A DNA stretch of 64,000 bases, taken from positions 1 through 64,000 of the forward strand of contig CAYNRE010000044.1 in NCBI GenBank assembly GCA_964399535.1, given 5' to 3'. Both the position numbers and the translations under genes were made by a program. Below the pieces are notes generated by a model. It saw only the letters and a list, made by a program, of their open reading frames with translations. It was not told the origin of the DNA and made no database searches. Positions 40,101 to 49,900 of this stretch are shown one piece after another. The stretch's first letter is position 1; each line of letters begins with the position of its first letter. This DNA is from CAYNRE01 sp964399535. GTDB lineage: Bacteria > Planctomycetota > Planctomycetia > Pirellulales > CAYNRE01.

Positions 40101-41600
40101 CGCGGCCCGGTCGGGCAGGCCCAGAGTGCGAAAGCTTTCGGCCTGGGCGTTGAGCAGCGCGATCGAAGCCCCGGTTGCGGCGACCACCGACTGCGAGCTT
40201 TCGCGGTTGAGGGCCACGTCGAACCGATTGACGGCCTCGTAATGGCGCCCCGTCTGTTGAGCGACCTGGCCCTCGAGATAGGCAACCACTGGGTCGACAT
40301 TGTCGGGCAGCGGGCGGGGAACCAGCTTGGCCCTACGGCGAGCCACGGCAGCCAGCGCCGCTCGGGCTTCCTCGAGCCGGCCGAGCGAAATCAGCAACTC
40401 GGCCCGGCTCAGGTTCAGCCCCAGATCGTCGGGATCGGTTTGCGTCAGCCCCCGGTTCCAAACCGCCAGGGCTTCGTCGGCATCGCCCGAGGCCAAGCGC
40501 ATTTGTCCCAGGCCCAGGTAACCGCGTGGATCGCTGGGCGACTGGTCGATGAGCCTTTGGAAGAAGTCTTCGGCCGCGGCGGTTTCGCCTTGTTTTTGTG
40601 CCAAAGTGGCTGCCTGCGCCACGAGTTCGGGGGAACTCTCGTTGGTGTCAAGGGCTTGTCGTACGCGCTGCGGACCGGGGTCGATACCGTACTTTCGGCA
40701 GTACTCCAAATAGGTGAGCCAGGTTTGCGAATCGAGCTGGTCCCCGCCAACGAGTTGCTGCATCACCTGGTCGGCTTCAGCTTGGGCCTTGGGGCCGCGC
40801 TCGGGCACCTCCTGGCGAAGGGTTTCCGCCAGCGCCAGGGCCACCTCGGCATCGCGCGGGTGGCTGGCCAAGGCGGCCTCGAGCGCGGGGCGAACCCCCT
40901 CCCAATCTTGGCGGGCATCGAGCCGGGCCGCCTGGTAGCTGGCCAGCCCGCGCACCCGCAGGCCGACCGCGTCGGTCGGATCCTCGCGGAGCAGCTCTTC
41001 GGCCTGCTCGATCGCGGCCGGGAAGCGTTCGTTTTCCAGCAGCAGTTCGGCCAGACGTCGCCGCAGGGCCGGGCGCCCCCCGGAGCGCGCGAGCGCTTCG
41101 TAAAACACGCCGATGACTTCCGCGCGTTGAAAAATGCCGCTTTGGCGCCGGTCGAGCGACAGCGCCATGCGAATCCAGACGTCGGCATCGTCCGGGAAGA
41201 ACTGCAAGTAGGCGAAGTAACTTCGCGCGGCGGCGTTCCAGTCTTGCTGGGCCTCGTAGATTTCGGCCCGATCGACCAGCGCGCCCGCTCCGCGAACCAC
41301 CTGATAGCCGCGCCAGGCAAGGGCCGCGGGAATCAGCAGGCCCAGCGCGATGCCGGTGCGCACGATGACCAACAGGTTCCAAACCCGGCGTGGGCCGCCG
41401 GGCGAACGGGCGCGAGCCGCCGGAAACAACGACCCGCCGGCCGTGGCCATCTCGGGCACGGCGGGGCGAACCAGGGCGTCGATCAGCGAGTCGAGCGGAA
41501 TGGGGACGAGCTCGTCCGAGCGAGATTGCGACCCTCGCCGGCGCGAGCGGTGGCTGCGCCGCCGCCTGGGGTCGGGCCGGAATTCGTCGGCGGAAGACAT
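37104..41600 (-). CDS. Giant membrane-anchored tetratricopeptide-repeat protein
   Basis: ATG 41598-41600; 1498 residues. The N-terminus is strongly basic (PRRRRSHRSRRRGSQSR) and cytoplasmic in appearance. One membrane helix lies at ~73-96 (VWNLLVIVRTGIALGLLIPA), and the rest is a helical solenoid. TPR units are clear near the start (AEIYEAQQDWNAAARSYFAY) and at the end (QAFELVDRALLADPDHLGLL, then MTGNYAEALAPLRKAHSLAP), with more degenerate ones between. Ala and Leu are very abundant. It is probably an extracytoplasmic or periplasmic scaffold. No enzymatic domain seen. Proteins of this size and layout recur in planctomycete genomes. Confidence 0.8.
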   Translation of the reverse strand: MSSADEFRPDPRRRRSHRSRRRGSQSRSDELVPIPLDSLIDALVRPAVPEMATAGGSLFPAARARSPGGPRRVWNLLVIVRTGIALGLLIPAALAWRGYQVVRGAGALVDRAEIYEAQQDWNAAARSYFAYLQFFPDDADVWIRMALSLDRRQSGIFQRAEVIGVFYEALARSGGRPALRRRLAELLLENERFPAAIEQAEELLREDPTDAVGLRVRGLASYQAARLDARQDWEGVRPALEAALASHPRDAEVALALAETLRQEVPERGPKAQAEADQVMQQLVGGDQLDSQTWLTYLEYCRKYGIDPGPQRVRQALDTNESSPELVAQAATLAQKQGETAAAEDFFQRLIDQSPSDPRGYLGLGQMRLASGDADEALAVWNRGLTQTDPDDLGLNLSRAELLISLGRLEEARAALAAVARRRAKLVPRPLPDNVDPVVAYLEGQVAQQTGRHYEAVNRFDVALNRESSQSVVAATGASIALLNAQAESFRTLGLPDRAAVAYEQAARLADFPPLFRWAAAEAWEEAEAWSFAAEQYQQVLSSLGQQAHSPSATLGWARCQLERFWQFTAEPRDWLSWDDAVANLSPDELARESDDGAGLEISPTAELRRLRAEASLLRENLSTALTELAELVAQFPSSWRAHRSLVRALDHQNRPESADELLAEFLARCPDQAAAWRYAIARASGRGQAELALARAIEAEKHATGATRDAWTAVRLAEQIRAGGTRQAAGELALLDRTTDTTVPLWQLRHRLAVDQADWESARRVERTLHEIEGELGTAWRSAECRRMLATLASASSTERSDLERLAADLVRLRPGWPTGYWTRGMVAERLQQPELALENYRQANQQGSVESEGTGRYLRLLALRRAWDELEQQLARPAVLQAISPADREAIVGLLLRGGRTSAALGLARPTDDQAADARTELAWCRSLLAAGRVAEAETTLAALCTAEPGLAAAWLALADARSAAGSQSGVEELAVRAGGLAQLSASDRELVSGRVAELLGRWQDARAAYSAVESPSEPRAAFSLVAEFAQHRHAELLVQARRKLSELDGGDFAARRDLLWALIQSGSTAHWNEAWEMAGGRRRPLDRLPPDAVRLRAELLAARGQPGDLGRAQKELAPLLADPELATESDRALAAELAVASGHWRQGADRFRELLTSAVDSTRYLDRWLRELLSRDQFDEARHWLALFATAGPAQLAAVGLGRTAEGDWDETSDPRLAIEAALEERLAMALGPRAQGAELVAAAGWLSALDEPTAAQGCFERACALDPACRWSYARWLLEQGRPLEAAKLAAAAAQDSATPAAAAHLAGLAAASSLTPSQAQQAFELVDRALLADPDHLGLLLAAGRFRLMTGNYAEALAPLRKAHSLAPDDDSAVAWLVIATVRQGESGADSSELIENAIESTGRSGWLVDILGQIALARDDPRTALAPLNEAIAWPGAPPNWLLHLALAQMRAGDPVEARQSLDRAAELGLNPAGLDPWERQERSTLESRLPR

Positions 41601-41719
41601 GAACCAACTGCTTGCCCGGCGCTACCTGCTACGAGCGCGCGGCCAACGGCCCTTCCCGCCGCGAGCCTGCGCCGGCCGTTTGGCGCGGTTTGCGGCTGGG
41701 AATTGACGCCCCAGCCTGT

Positions 41720-41748
41720 ACCCTACCGCCGAGTGTAAGTCGGGTCAA
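41720..41748 (-). promoter_or_regulatory. Putative promoter of the giant TPR gene
   Basis: On the minus strand TTGACC (41743-41748) and TAGGGT (41720-41725) are separated by 17 nt, about 120 nt upstream of the start at 41600. The -35 is good, the -10 poor. Confidence 0.3.
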
Positions 41749-41823
41749 GGTAATGGATTACATGCAGAGACTTAAGGCCATGGTGCTGCTCTGGTGCTGC
41801 CGCTTGCCAATGGGGCCGCCCGG

Positions 41824-42966
41824 TTACCAGGCCCGCTCGTAAAGGGTCAACAGGTCGGCCTCGCTGCACTTGCGCGGGTTGGTCTGATGGCAGGAATCTT
41901 CGAACGCCTTGGCGGCCAGCTTGGGAAGCGCCTCGCGCGGCACGTTCAAATCGCGAACCCGCTGGGTAATTCCCAGCTGGCGATTGAACCCCTCGAGAAA
42001 ATCGGCCACTTGGGCGGCCGGGTCGCTGCCGACCGCCAAACCCAAGGCGTCGGCCACGCGGGCGTACTGCCGTGTGTCGGTCTCGCCGTTGAATCGCACC
42101 ACCGTGGGCAGCACTACCGCGTTGGCCAGCCCGTGGTGCGCGCCGAACTCGGTGGAAAGGGGATGCGCCAGCGAATGGGCCGCGCCCAAATCCTTTTGAA
42201 AGGCTACGGCGCCCATCGAAGCGGCAATTAGCATTCGGCCCCGGGCCTCTAGGTCCGCGCCCTGGTGCACGGCGCGGGGCAGGTACTGCCGCACGAGCCG
42301 CACCGCCTCCAGCGCGATTGCATCGCACATCGGATGAAACGTGGGGCAGACGAACGACTCGATGGCGTGCGTCATGGCGTCCATGCCCGTGGCGGCGGTT
42401 AAATGCGGGGGCAGGCCCACGGTCAGCTCGGCATCGAGAATGGCGAGGTCCGGCATCAGCGGTGGGCCAAAGATGACCACTTTGCGCCCCAGCGAGGGCA
42501 CCGTCAGCACCGAACTGCGCCCCACCTCGCTGCCGGTGCCGGCGGTGGTGGGAATGGCGCAAAACGGCACCAACTGGCGCGGCAGGCTTGCCGGATCGAC
42601 CTCGGACACACGCTTTTGGGGAAACTGTACCTTGATCCGCACCGCCTTCCCGGCATCGAGCGCGCTGCCCCCTCCCAGGCCGATCACCGCGTCGCAATCG
42701 CCCTGGCGAAACGTATCGAAGGCGTCTTCGACATCTTGCTCGAGCGGGTTGGGATGCACGCCCGAGAAGCATTTCCAGCGGCCCGGCCAAACCTGGTCGA
42801 GCGTGGCCGTGGCCAGGCGAAAGGCCTCGGTCCGGGGGAGCGCTTCGTCGACCACGAGCAGCGGGCTCTGCACCGCGTACTGTTGGGCAAACTCGGCCAA
42901 CTTGCCTCGGGCGCCAGGACCAAACTGAATGATGGTCGGAAAACTGAAGCGGATCACCTCCGACAT
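41824..42966 (-). CDS. Iron-containing alcohol dehydrogenase
   Basis: ATG 42964-42966; 380 residues. NAD-binding GLGGGSALDAGKAV (~97-109) and IPTTAGTGSEVGRSSV are typical. Metal ligands are Asp196 and His200 (GMDAMTHAIES) and His264 and His278 (HSLAHPLSTEFGAHHG). It oxidises an alcohol or reduces an aldehyde with NAD(P)H and Fe2+. The substrate is unknown; group III ADHs include 4-hydroxybutyrate and phosphonoacetaldehyde reductases. It is divergent from an FAD oxidoreductase across 320 bp. Confidence 0.9.
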   Translation of the reverse strand: MSEVIRFSFPTIIQFGPGARGKLAEFAQQYAVQSPLLVVDEALPRTEAFRLATATLDQVWPGRWKCFSGVHPNPLEQDVEDAFDTFRQGDCDAVIGLGGGSALDAGKAVRIKVQFPQKRVSEVDPASLPRQLVPFCAIPTTAGTGSEVGRSSVLTVPSLGRKVVIFGPPLMPDLAILDAELTVGLPPHLTAATGMDAMTHAIESFVCPTFHPMCDAIALEAVRLVRQYLPRAVHQGADLEARGRMLIAASMGAVAFQKDLGAAHSLAHPLSTEFGAHHGLANAVVLPTVVRFNGETDTRQYARVADALGLAVGSDPAAQVADFLEGFNRQLGITQRVRDLNVPREALPKLAAKAFEDSCHQTNPRKCSEADLLTLYERAW

Positions 42967-43286
42967 GGTCACCCCCAATTGGTGTGTTGCAAGCGGCCCC
43001 GCGGCGTAGCCCGCGCGGGGGTGGCCCCGCTCGTCTCGGCGGGAAAGCCAGCACTCGGGGAGAATAGGTCCGGCGGCGGCGCGGCGTCAAGCGGTGCGGG
43101 GGCGGGCGGTATCGCCCCAGTCGCTCGCCGCGCCGACCGCAGCGCCCTGCGCCGCGGCGCTTGACGCTACGGCGGCCCCGGCACGAAAATCCCTGCCCGG
43201 CGAGTTGCGTGCCCAGCGGTGCGCGTGCGCCTAGATCTTTCGAGACGCCAGCAATCCATCCTGTAACTCGAGGGGGCAACCCACCC
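42967..43286. other. Divergent intergenic region of the alcohol dehydrogenase / FAD oxidoreductase pair
   Basis: This 320-bp stretch is very GC-rich. Apart from GAGGGGG about 11 nt before the GTG at 43287, no regulatory element, repeat or small gene stands out. Confidence 0.5.
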
Positions 43287-44540
43287 GTGGCAAACCCGGA
43301 AACGGCCGACGTGCTCATTATCGGCGGCGGCGTGGCCGGCGCCAGCACGGCCATGCAACTGGCGCTGCGCGGGCAGCGCGTGACGGTACTGGAGCGCCAA
43401 CTACTAGGGGCCGGCTCAACCGGGCGAGCCGCCGGGCTGCTTGGGCAACTACGCTCGACGCGTGCGGCCACGGCCATGTTGGTCGAGGGGCTGGCCGTGG
43501 TGCGCGAGCTGGAGCAGCGCACCGGCACCCGGATTTTCGTCGAGACTGGCTCACTTCGTGTGGCCTCGACGGCCGAGCGAGCGCAGGAAATTCGCGAGCA
43601 CGTGGCCCTGGGCCGCGAGGTGGGTCTGCCCGTCGACTTGCTCCCCCAGGACGAGGTTGCCCGGCTACTGCCCTACATGCGGACCGACGACCTGGTCGAG
43701 GCCTGTTACTGCCCGACCGACGGCCATTTGCAGCCGGCCGAACTGCTGGCGGCCTTTGTCGCCGTGGCCCGCCAGCACGGGGCCCAGTTCCTCACGCAAA
43801 CGCCGGTGGAAAAAGTATTGATTCGTCAAGGGCGAGCCGAGGGAGTGGTCGCCGGAGGCCGAGAGTTTCACGCCCCCGTCATCGTCAACGCCGCGGGCCC
43901 CTGGTCGTACCTGGTGGCCGATTTGGCCGAAACGCGGCTACCCACCGCGGGCATCGGCCATTTTTACCTGACGACGGTGCCCGTGCCCGAGCACCCGGTC
44001 GATCGCCACAGCCCGGCGGTACGCGATCGTCAACTGCGCATTTATTCGCGGCCCGAGGCGGGCGGCCTGCTCGTGGGCATGTACGAGGCCGAGCCGGTCG
44101 AGTACGACATGCAGGCCCTGGGCCCTGAATTCGACATGTCGCAAATGCGCGTGGCCCGCGATGCCTACCACGCCGCGCTATTGATCGATGCTGCCCGGCA
44201 AAGGTTCCCCTTCATCCATGAGCGAACTCCGCTGAGTTTCACCCACGGAATCATGACCTTTACGCCCGACGGCAAGCCCTGTTGCGGCAGCCATGGCGAC
44301 GTGGCGGGCCTGTACCACTGCGCCGGCTTCAGTGGGCATGGCATCGTGCAAAGCCCGGCCATCGGGCTGATCATGAGCGAGTTGATTCTCGACGGGAAGA
44401 GCCGGCTGGACATTCACGAGATCGAAGCCGACCGGTTCTTCGATCTGCTCGAACTGGCCGATCGGGGCGAGGTGCGCCGCCGCTGCCGGGAAATGTATGG
44501 CAACTATTACGGGCAAGTCGTACTGAACAAGAGCGAATAA
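43287..44540 (+). CDS. FAD-dependent amine/amino-acid oxidoreductase (DadA family)
   Basis: GTG 43287 is preceded by GAGGGGG and gives the dinucleotide fold close to the N-terminus; 417 residues. Motifs: ADVLIIGGGVAGASTAMQLA (residues ~7-26), VTVLERQ, TGRAAGLLGQLRS, NAAGPWSYLVADLA, TPDGKPCCGSH and YHCAGFSGHGIVQSPAIG. This is the D-amino-acid dehydrogenase / sarcosine oxidase / glycine oxidase family. It oxidises a C-N bond with FAD, but the substrate is not predictable. It converges on hemL. Confidence 0.88.
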   Translation: MANPETADVLIIGGGVAGASTAMQLALRGQRVTVLERQLLGAGSTGRAAGLLGQLRSTRAATAMLVEGLAVVRELEQRTGTRIFVETGSLRVASTAERAQEIREHVALGREVGLPVDLLPQDEVARLLPYMRTDDLVEACYCPTDGHLQPAELLAAFVAVARQHGAQFLTQTPVEKVLIRQGRAEGVVAGGREFHAPVIVNAAGPWSYLVADLAETRLPTAGIGHFYLTTVPVPEHPVDRHSPAVRDRQLRIYSRPEAGGLLVGMYEAEPVEYDMQALGPEFDMSQMRVARDAYHAALLIDAARQRFPFIHERTPLSFTHGIMTFTPDGKPCCGSHGDVAGLYHCAGFSGHGIVQSPAIGLIMSELILDGKSRLDIHEIEADRFFDLLELADRGEVRRRCREMYGNYYGQVVLNKSE

Positions 44541-44600
44541 CGCCCGCGCGAATCAATTGCGGGCCGGGTTGGCCCAACCGAGCGCGGAGATTCGGCGGAG

Positions 44601-45884
44601 CTAACCGGCGCGCAGCGCCGCTCGGGCCGCCTCGATCGTGGTTTCGATATCGGCCGGTGTATGGGCCGCCGAGACGAACAACGCTTCGAACTGGCTGCAG
44701 GGCATGTACACCCCCCGCTCGATGAGCTCCCAGAAATAGCGAGCGAAGCGAGCGGTGTCGCAGCGCGACGCGGCCGGCCAATTGGTCACGGGCTGGGGGT
44801 TGAAGAACAGCGTGAGCATGCTGCCAACGCGCGCCACGCTGTGGGGCACCCCGGCTTCGCGCGCCGCCGTTGCGAGCCCCGCGGCAAGCCGGGCGGAAAG
44901 CTGCTCCAGATGCTCGTAGGGCGATTCGTCGCGCAGCAGCTTGAGCGTGGCGATGCCGGCTGCCGTGGCCAGCGGGTTGCCACTGAGCGTGCCGGCCTGG
45001 AAGACCGGGCCCGCGGGTAGCACCCGCTGCATAATCTCCTTTCGGCCGCCATAGGCCCCCACGGGCAGCCCGCCGCCGATGATTTTGCCCAGCGTCGTCA
45101 GGTCGGGGGTAACGCCGTAGCGGGCCTGGGCGCCGCCATAGGCCACGCGGAACCCGGTCATCACTTCATCGAAAATAAGCAGGGCGCCGTGCCGGGTGGT
45201 CAGCTCGCGGAGGGCCGTGAGCAGCTCGCGGGTCGGTTCGACCAGCCCCATATTGCCCACCACGGGTTCCAAAATCACGCCGGCGATCGCGGCGCCATGT
45301 TGGTCGAAAACTTGCTCGAGCGCCGCGACGTCGTTGTACTCCAAGAGGAGCGTATCGCGGGTCGTGCCCGCGGTTACGCCGGGTGAGTTGGGCACCCCCA
45401 GCGTGGCGGCCGAACTGCCCGCCGCCACCAGCAGGCTATCGACATGGCCGTGATAGCAGCCTGAGAACTTTACGATCTTGTCGCGCCCGGTGAATCCGCG
45501 GGCCAGGCGGATGGCGCTCATCGTGGCTTCGGTTCCCGAGCTGACCAGCCTGAGCTGCTGGATCGAAGGAACCGCCGCGATGACCAGCTCGGCCAGCTGG
45601 CTCTCGGCCTCGGTCGGAGCGCCGAAGCTGGTGCCCCGGGCGGCCGCCTCGACGATGGCCGAGATCACTCGGGGGTGGGCGTGGCCCAAAATCATCGGCC
45701 CCCAGGAGCCGATATAGTCGATGTAGCGGGCGCCATCGAGGTCCCAGAGATACGCCCCCTGGGCGCGAGCGATAAAGAGCGGCTGCCCCCCTACCCCGCC
45801 GAAGGCCCGGGCGGGGCTGTTGACGCCGCCGGGAATGGATTGCTGGGCGCGGGCAAACGCCGCCTGGCTGCGCGGATGATTCAC
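44601..45884 (-). CDS. hemL: Glutamate-1-semialdehyde 2,1-aminomutase
   Basis: GTG 45882-45884 overlaps the hemB stop (GTGA), giving 427 residues, the normal length. PLP enzyme of the class III aminotransferase fold: QQSIPGGVNSPARAF at the start, YIGSWGPMILGHAHP, SSGTEATMSAIRLARG, GCYHGHVDSLL, LIFDEVMTGFRV and the PLP lysine K267 in LGKIIGGGLPVGAYGG. It makes 5-aminolevulinate in the C5 pathway. Translational coupling to hemB puts two consecutive haem steps in one transcript. Confidence 0.96.
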   Translation of the reverse strand: MNHPRSQAAFARAQQSIPGGVNSPARAFGGVGGQPLFIARAQGAYLWDLDGARYIDYIGSWGPMILGHAHPRVISAIVEAAARGTSFGAPTEAESQLAELVIAAVPSIQQLRLVSSGTEATMSAIRLARGFTGRDKIVKFSGCYHGHVDSLLVAAGSSAATLGVPNSPGVTAGTTRDTLLLEYNDVAALEQVFDQHGAAIAGVILEPVVGNMGLVEPTRELLTALRELTTRHGALLIFDEVMTGFRVAYGGAQARYGVTPDLTTLGKIIGGGLPVGAYGGRKEIMQRVLPAGPVFQAGTLSGNPLATAAGIATLKLLRDESPYEHLEQLSARLAAGLATAAREAGVPHSVARVGSMLTLFFNPQPVTNWPAASRCDTARFARYFWELIERGVYMPCSQFEALFVSAAHTPADIETTIEAARAALRAG

Positions 45885-46927
45885 GGATTGATTAGCCACG
45901 GACCGACCTGTTTGGCCCAATAGGTAATGATGATGCTGGCCCCCGCGCGGCGAATGGCGGTGAGCATTTCCAAGGCGGTGGCTCGCAGGTCGAGCCAACC
46001 TTGCTGGGCGGCGGCATGCACCATGCTGTATTCGCCGGAAACGTTATACGCCGCCAGCGGCACGCCGGGAAACCGCTCGCCCACCAGGCGAATGATGTCC
46101 AGGTAGGCCAGCGCCGGTTTGACCATCACCAGGTCGGCCCCCTCGGCCAGATCGAGCGCCACCTCGCGCAGTGCCTGTTCCGCGGCCGCGGCAGGATCCA
46201 TCTGATAGGCCCGGCGGTCGCCGAACTGGGGAGTGCTTTCCGCCGCTTCGCGAAACGGGCCGTAAAACGCGCTGGCGTACTTGGCGGCGTAGCTCAAGAT
46301 GGGCACATGGCCGAAGTCGGCCGCGTCGAGCTCGCGGCGAATCGCGGCGACCATGCCGTCCATCATGCCGCTGGGGGCCACCACGTCGACCCCGGCCCGG
46401 GCATGGCTTACGGCCTGGCGCCCCAGCAGCTCCAGCGTGGCATCGTTATCCACATCCATCCGCCCGGAACGATCGTTGACCACGCCGCAGTGGCCGTGGT
46501 CGGTGTACTCGCAGAAACAGACGTCGCTAATCACCAACACGCCGGGGGCCCGCTGCTTGATGCGCTGGGCGGCCTGCTGCACGATTCCGTCCGAGGCGTA
46601 CCCGTCGCTCCCCCGGGCATCTTTCTGGGCGGGGATGCCGAACAGAAGGACGCCCCCCAGGCCGAGCGAGCCCACCTCGTCGATTTCGCGGTCGAGCTGG
46701 TCGAGCGAAAGCTGGAAGTGGCCAGGCATCGAACCGATGGGCTGCCGCACCCGCTCGCCCGGCCGTACAAACAGCGGCAGAACCAGGTGCCCCGGGTCGA
46801 GCTGCACCTCGCGCACCAACTGGCGCAGGGCGGGGTGATAGCGCAGCCGGCGCATCCGCGTGGAGGGGAAACCGGACGGGCCGCCCGAGCCCTGGGGCTC
46901 GAGCGAGGCGTGGGGCGAATTCAACAC
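45881..46927 (-). CDS. hemB: Porphobilinogen synthase (delta-aminolevulinate dehydratase)
   Basis: GTG 46925-46927; 348 residues. The first ~24 residues are an extension; the conserved part begins MRRLRYHPALRQLVRE, so an internal ATG (residue 25) is a possible start. Zinc-site cysteines C137, C139 and C147 (DVCFCEYTDHGHCG) are all present. Schiff-base lysines are K216 (SYAAKYASAFYGPFR) and K270 (VMVKPA). It condenses two 5-aminolevulinate molecules. Its start is 4 bp after the stop of the WD40/cytochrome-like gene, and its stop overlaps the hemL start. Confidence 0.96.
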   Translation of the reverse strand: MLNSPHASLEPQGSGGPSGFPSTRMRRLRYHPALRQLVREVQLDPGHLVLPLFVRPGERVRQPIGSMPGHFQLSLDQLDREIDEVGSLGLGGVLLFGIPAQKDARGSDGYASDGIVQQAAQRIKQRAPGVLVISDVCFCEYTDHGHCGVVNDRSGRMDVDNDATLELLGRQAVSHARAGVDVVAPSGMMDGMVAAIRRELDAADFGHVPILSYAAKYASAFYGPFREAAESTPQFGDRRAYQMDPAAAAEQALREVALDLAEGADLVMVKPALAYLDIIRLVGERFPGVPLAAYNVSGEYSMVHAAAQQGWLDLRATALEMLTAIRRAGASIIITYWAKQVGPWLINP

Positions 46928-46931
46928 CGCA

Positions 46932-49900
46932 TTAATTCTCGCGCTGGGCTACGGTTTGCGGCTGGCGCACGTGAAACTGCACCGGCGCCGAGGCGACTCC
47001 GCCGGCATTGGTTGCCACGGCGGCCACGGCCCGGGTGGTTTCCGGCACCCAGGGGCGAGCCGTGAAGAAAATCTCCCGTTCGCTTTCGCTTTCAGGAATG
47101 AGCACGCCGTTCAGGCCAATGTTGTCCACATACACCCCGTGCGGCAGATTCGGAACGCTGAAATTAACCAGCCCTTCGAAACCGCTGCGCTCGACCCGCA
47201 ATCGGGCTGTAACCGTCTGGCCCGGGGCGACGGTAATCTCGGGCGGATCGAGGTATACCCGCAGTTTGGCTTCGTTGGCCAGGCGAATTTGTCCCAGCGG
47301 AGTAACCGGTTTGCTGACCGGCGAACCGGCGATCTGGGCGGTGGCCACGATGCGGTTGGCCTTGGCCGCTTCGTCGGCCGGCTGCGGTGCGTCGGGGGCG
47401 GCATACAGGTAGGCCGTGGCTTCGGTCTGGCCTGCTTCCACCACCACGGGGCCGGTAAACGAGAAGCCCTCGGGCGCGCCTGAGAACGCCACACTCACTT
47501 CATCGTCGAATCCGTCGCGGCGGTCGATCACGATCGTAATTGGCCGGGCCGTACCGGTCGCCACGGTCGGGTTGGCGGGCGAAACCGAAACCAAAAAGTC
47601 GGGCCGCGGCTGGCGAATGGCCAGGCGGTAGGCGAACTGCGGCCCCGCCAGCCCGCGCACATCGCGCACCCGCACCAGGTAGCCGCCATCGGCCGGGGCG
47701 GTGAAGGTCAGGCTTGAATCGCTCCCCCGCTTGCGCTGGCCGTCGTCGTCGTTCACGTAGGTGAGCGGGAATACCGGCAGCCCGGTGGCCGCGACCGGTT
47801 CAGTCACCGGCCTGGGTTCGACGATGTAACACGGCTCGTCCACGGCATGGGTCGTGGGGCTGGTGTCGAAGTACGAAACGCGCTGGCCTTTCCAGCCATA
47901 GAGCAGAAAGCCCGAATCGGGCCCCTGGGGCAAGCGGAACAACCGGCAAACCTCGCCCTGGAAGTAAACGAACTGGTTCAACTCCATCTCTTCCCAGTTG
48001 GTCAGCCGCACGTCGACCGTGAGCGAGTTAATCGGGCGGAAGGTGATGGCGCTATCGCGCACGGCGACCAGGTTCATTCGCGTCACTGGCTGGCCTTGGG
48101 CGTCGAGCACTTCGAGTTGCGAATCGAGCGGGCTGCCGCGCTCGGCGGCCACGGTTTCGACGATCCAGGTTTCGCCCTTGCGAGCATCGAAGCGCACCAG
48201 ATCGACATCTTCCTCGGGCAGTTGGCCTTGCTGGTTACCGACACGCCAGATTCGCCCCTCGACCAAAGCGGGCAGTGTCACCGGCGTGGCCAACTCGGGG
48301 CGATCGTTGGGTTCCACCTCGGCGGTGCTCGCCTGTCCGCCCACTTGCAGCTTGAAAGGGCGCCTCAGACGGAATTGACGCCGATCGATCGGCACCGTGG
48401 TCTCGGCCGCTTTGCCGGTAGCGACCGCCACGCGGGCTGGCTCGGGCAAATTGTAGCCGGCCAGTTCGATCTCGCTCTGGGTATCGGCCGGAGTGCCCAA
48501 GGGAAACACCCCCGTAACGTAGCCGAACGTGCCGACCGAGAGCCGGTAGAAGTGATTCGGTGAGCCCCCCAGCACCAGGTCTCCGACTTCGAGCGTGTAG
48601 CGACCGGTGGCCGGCACCGTCACCGCCAGCAGCGGATCTTCCTGGCCTTCGTAGTCGTTGTTGGTGCTCAGCAGTCGGCCCTGGGAGTCGAACAGGGTGA
48701 GCACCACGTCGGCTTTGGAGCCGAGCGAGGCGGCTGAGATTTCGCAAACCACGGTCTGGCCGGCCTGGGCCTCGAAACTGTAAACGTCGACGTCGCCGCT
48801 CGGATCGAGTGCTCCCCACGCTCCCACGGGCAATCGAAGCGGCTGAGCCTGAGCCGTGGTCGAGTTGGGTTCCACCTCGGCCGCTTGGGGTAAATCGTCG
48901 AGCACCAGCTTGAGCTTGTTGCTCGTGCCCCCGGCGGTTTTCAGCGCGATTTCGTAGGTGCCCGGCGCGAGGGTATCGTCGCTTTCGAGCTGGACCCAGA
49001 GTTGGCTGCCGGCGGAATCCGACTCGACGTCGAGCGCAGCGGCGTCTGGTGGCACCGCCTGGGCTCGCAGCGCCGGGTTGCTGGTTTGGATTTCCACAAC
49101 GTCGCCGAGGGCTTTGCCTTCGACGAGCACGCGGGCGGTGACCCCCAGTTGAGCGCCCCGCGGAGAAAGGCTCGCCAGTTCAGGAGTGGGGGGCGGTGCC
49201 GGCTGCCCCGTGGCGGCCAGGTAAAGCTGCCCCGTGCCGTCGAGCCGGCCGACGGCCAGCAGCGTGCTGTCGGGCGAGAAGGCCAAGGCACTTGGCCAGT
49301 CGCCTTGCGCCGGTAGCGCTCGCAGCTCGCCGGCATCGCTCGAGCGCCAAAGCCGTACCTGGCGGTCTTCGGCCGCCGTGGCAATCGACTTGCCGTCGGG
49401 GCTGTAGGCCAACTGCAAAATGGCCGCTTCGTGCCCCACGCGCGAAAGCAACAGCGGGTTGGTGCCCTCGGCGCCGTCGGGGCTTACCTGCCAGATACGA
49501 ATCCGGTTGTCGACTCCGGCCGCGGCCACCCGGCTGCCGTCGGGGCTGAAGGCAACCGTGTATAGCTCTTTCAGCGATTGCCCCAGGGTGTCGCGGCGCT
49601 CGCCGCTGGCCACCTCCCAAAGCTTCACCGTGCGGTCGGCGCTAGCGCTGGCCAGAAGTTTGCCATCTGGGCGAAACGCCAGATCGTAAATCGCCCCGCT
49701 ATGGCCCTCGATGGTGCGCACGAGCAGGCCGGTGGCCGTTTCCCAGAGCATGACCCGCTGATCGTAGCTGCCCGTGGCCAACAGCGCTCCGTCTGGGGAA
49801 ATCGCGACGGCGTAAATGGCGTCTTGATGGCCCTCGACGACGCGCACGAGTGACCCGGTCGAGGGATCCCAAAGGCGCACCTCGCCGAACAGCCCCGGTT

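Noticed and set aside
41723..43528. 601-codon minus-strand frame spanning the alcohol dehydrogenase
   Set aside because: The dehydrogenase in another frame has all family motifs; this frame is Arg/Pro/Gly-rich and crosses the start of the divergent gene.
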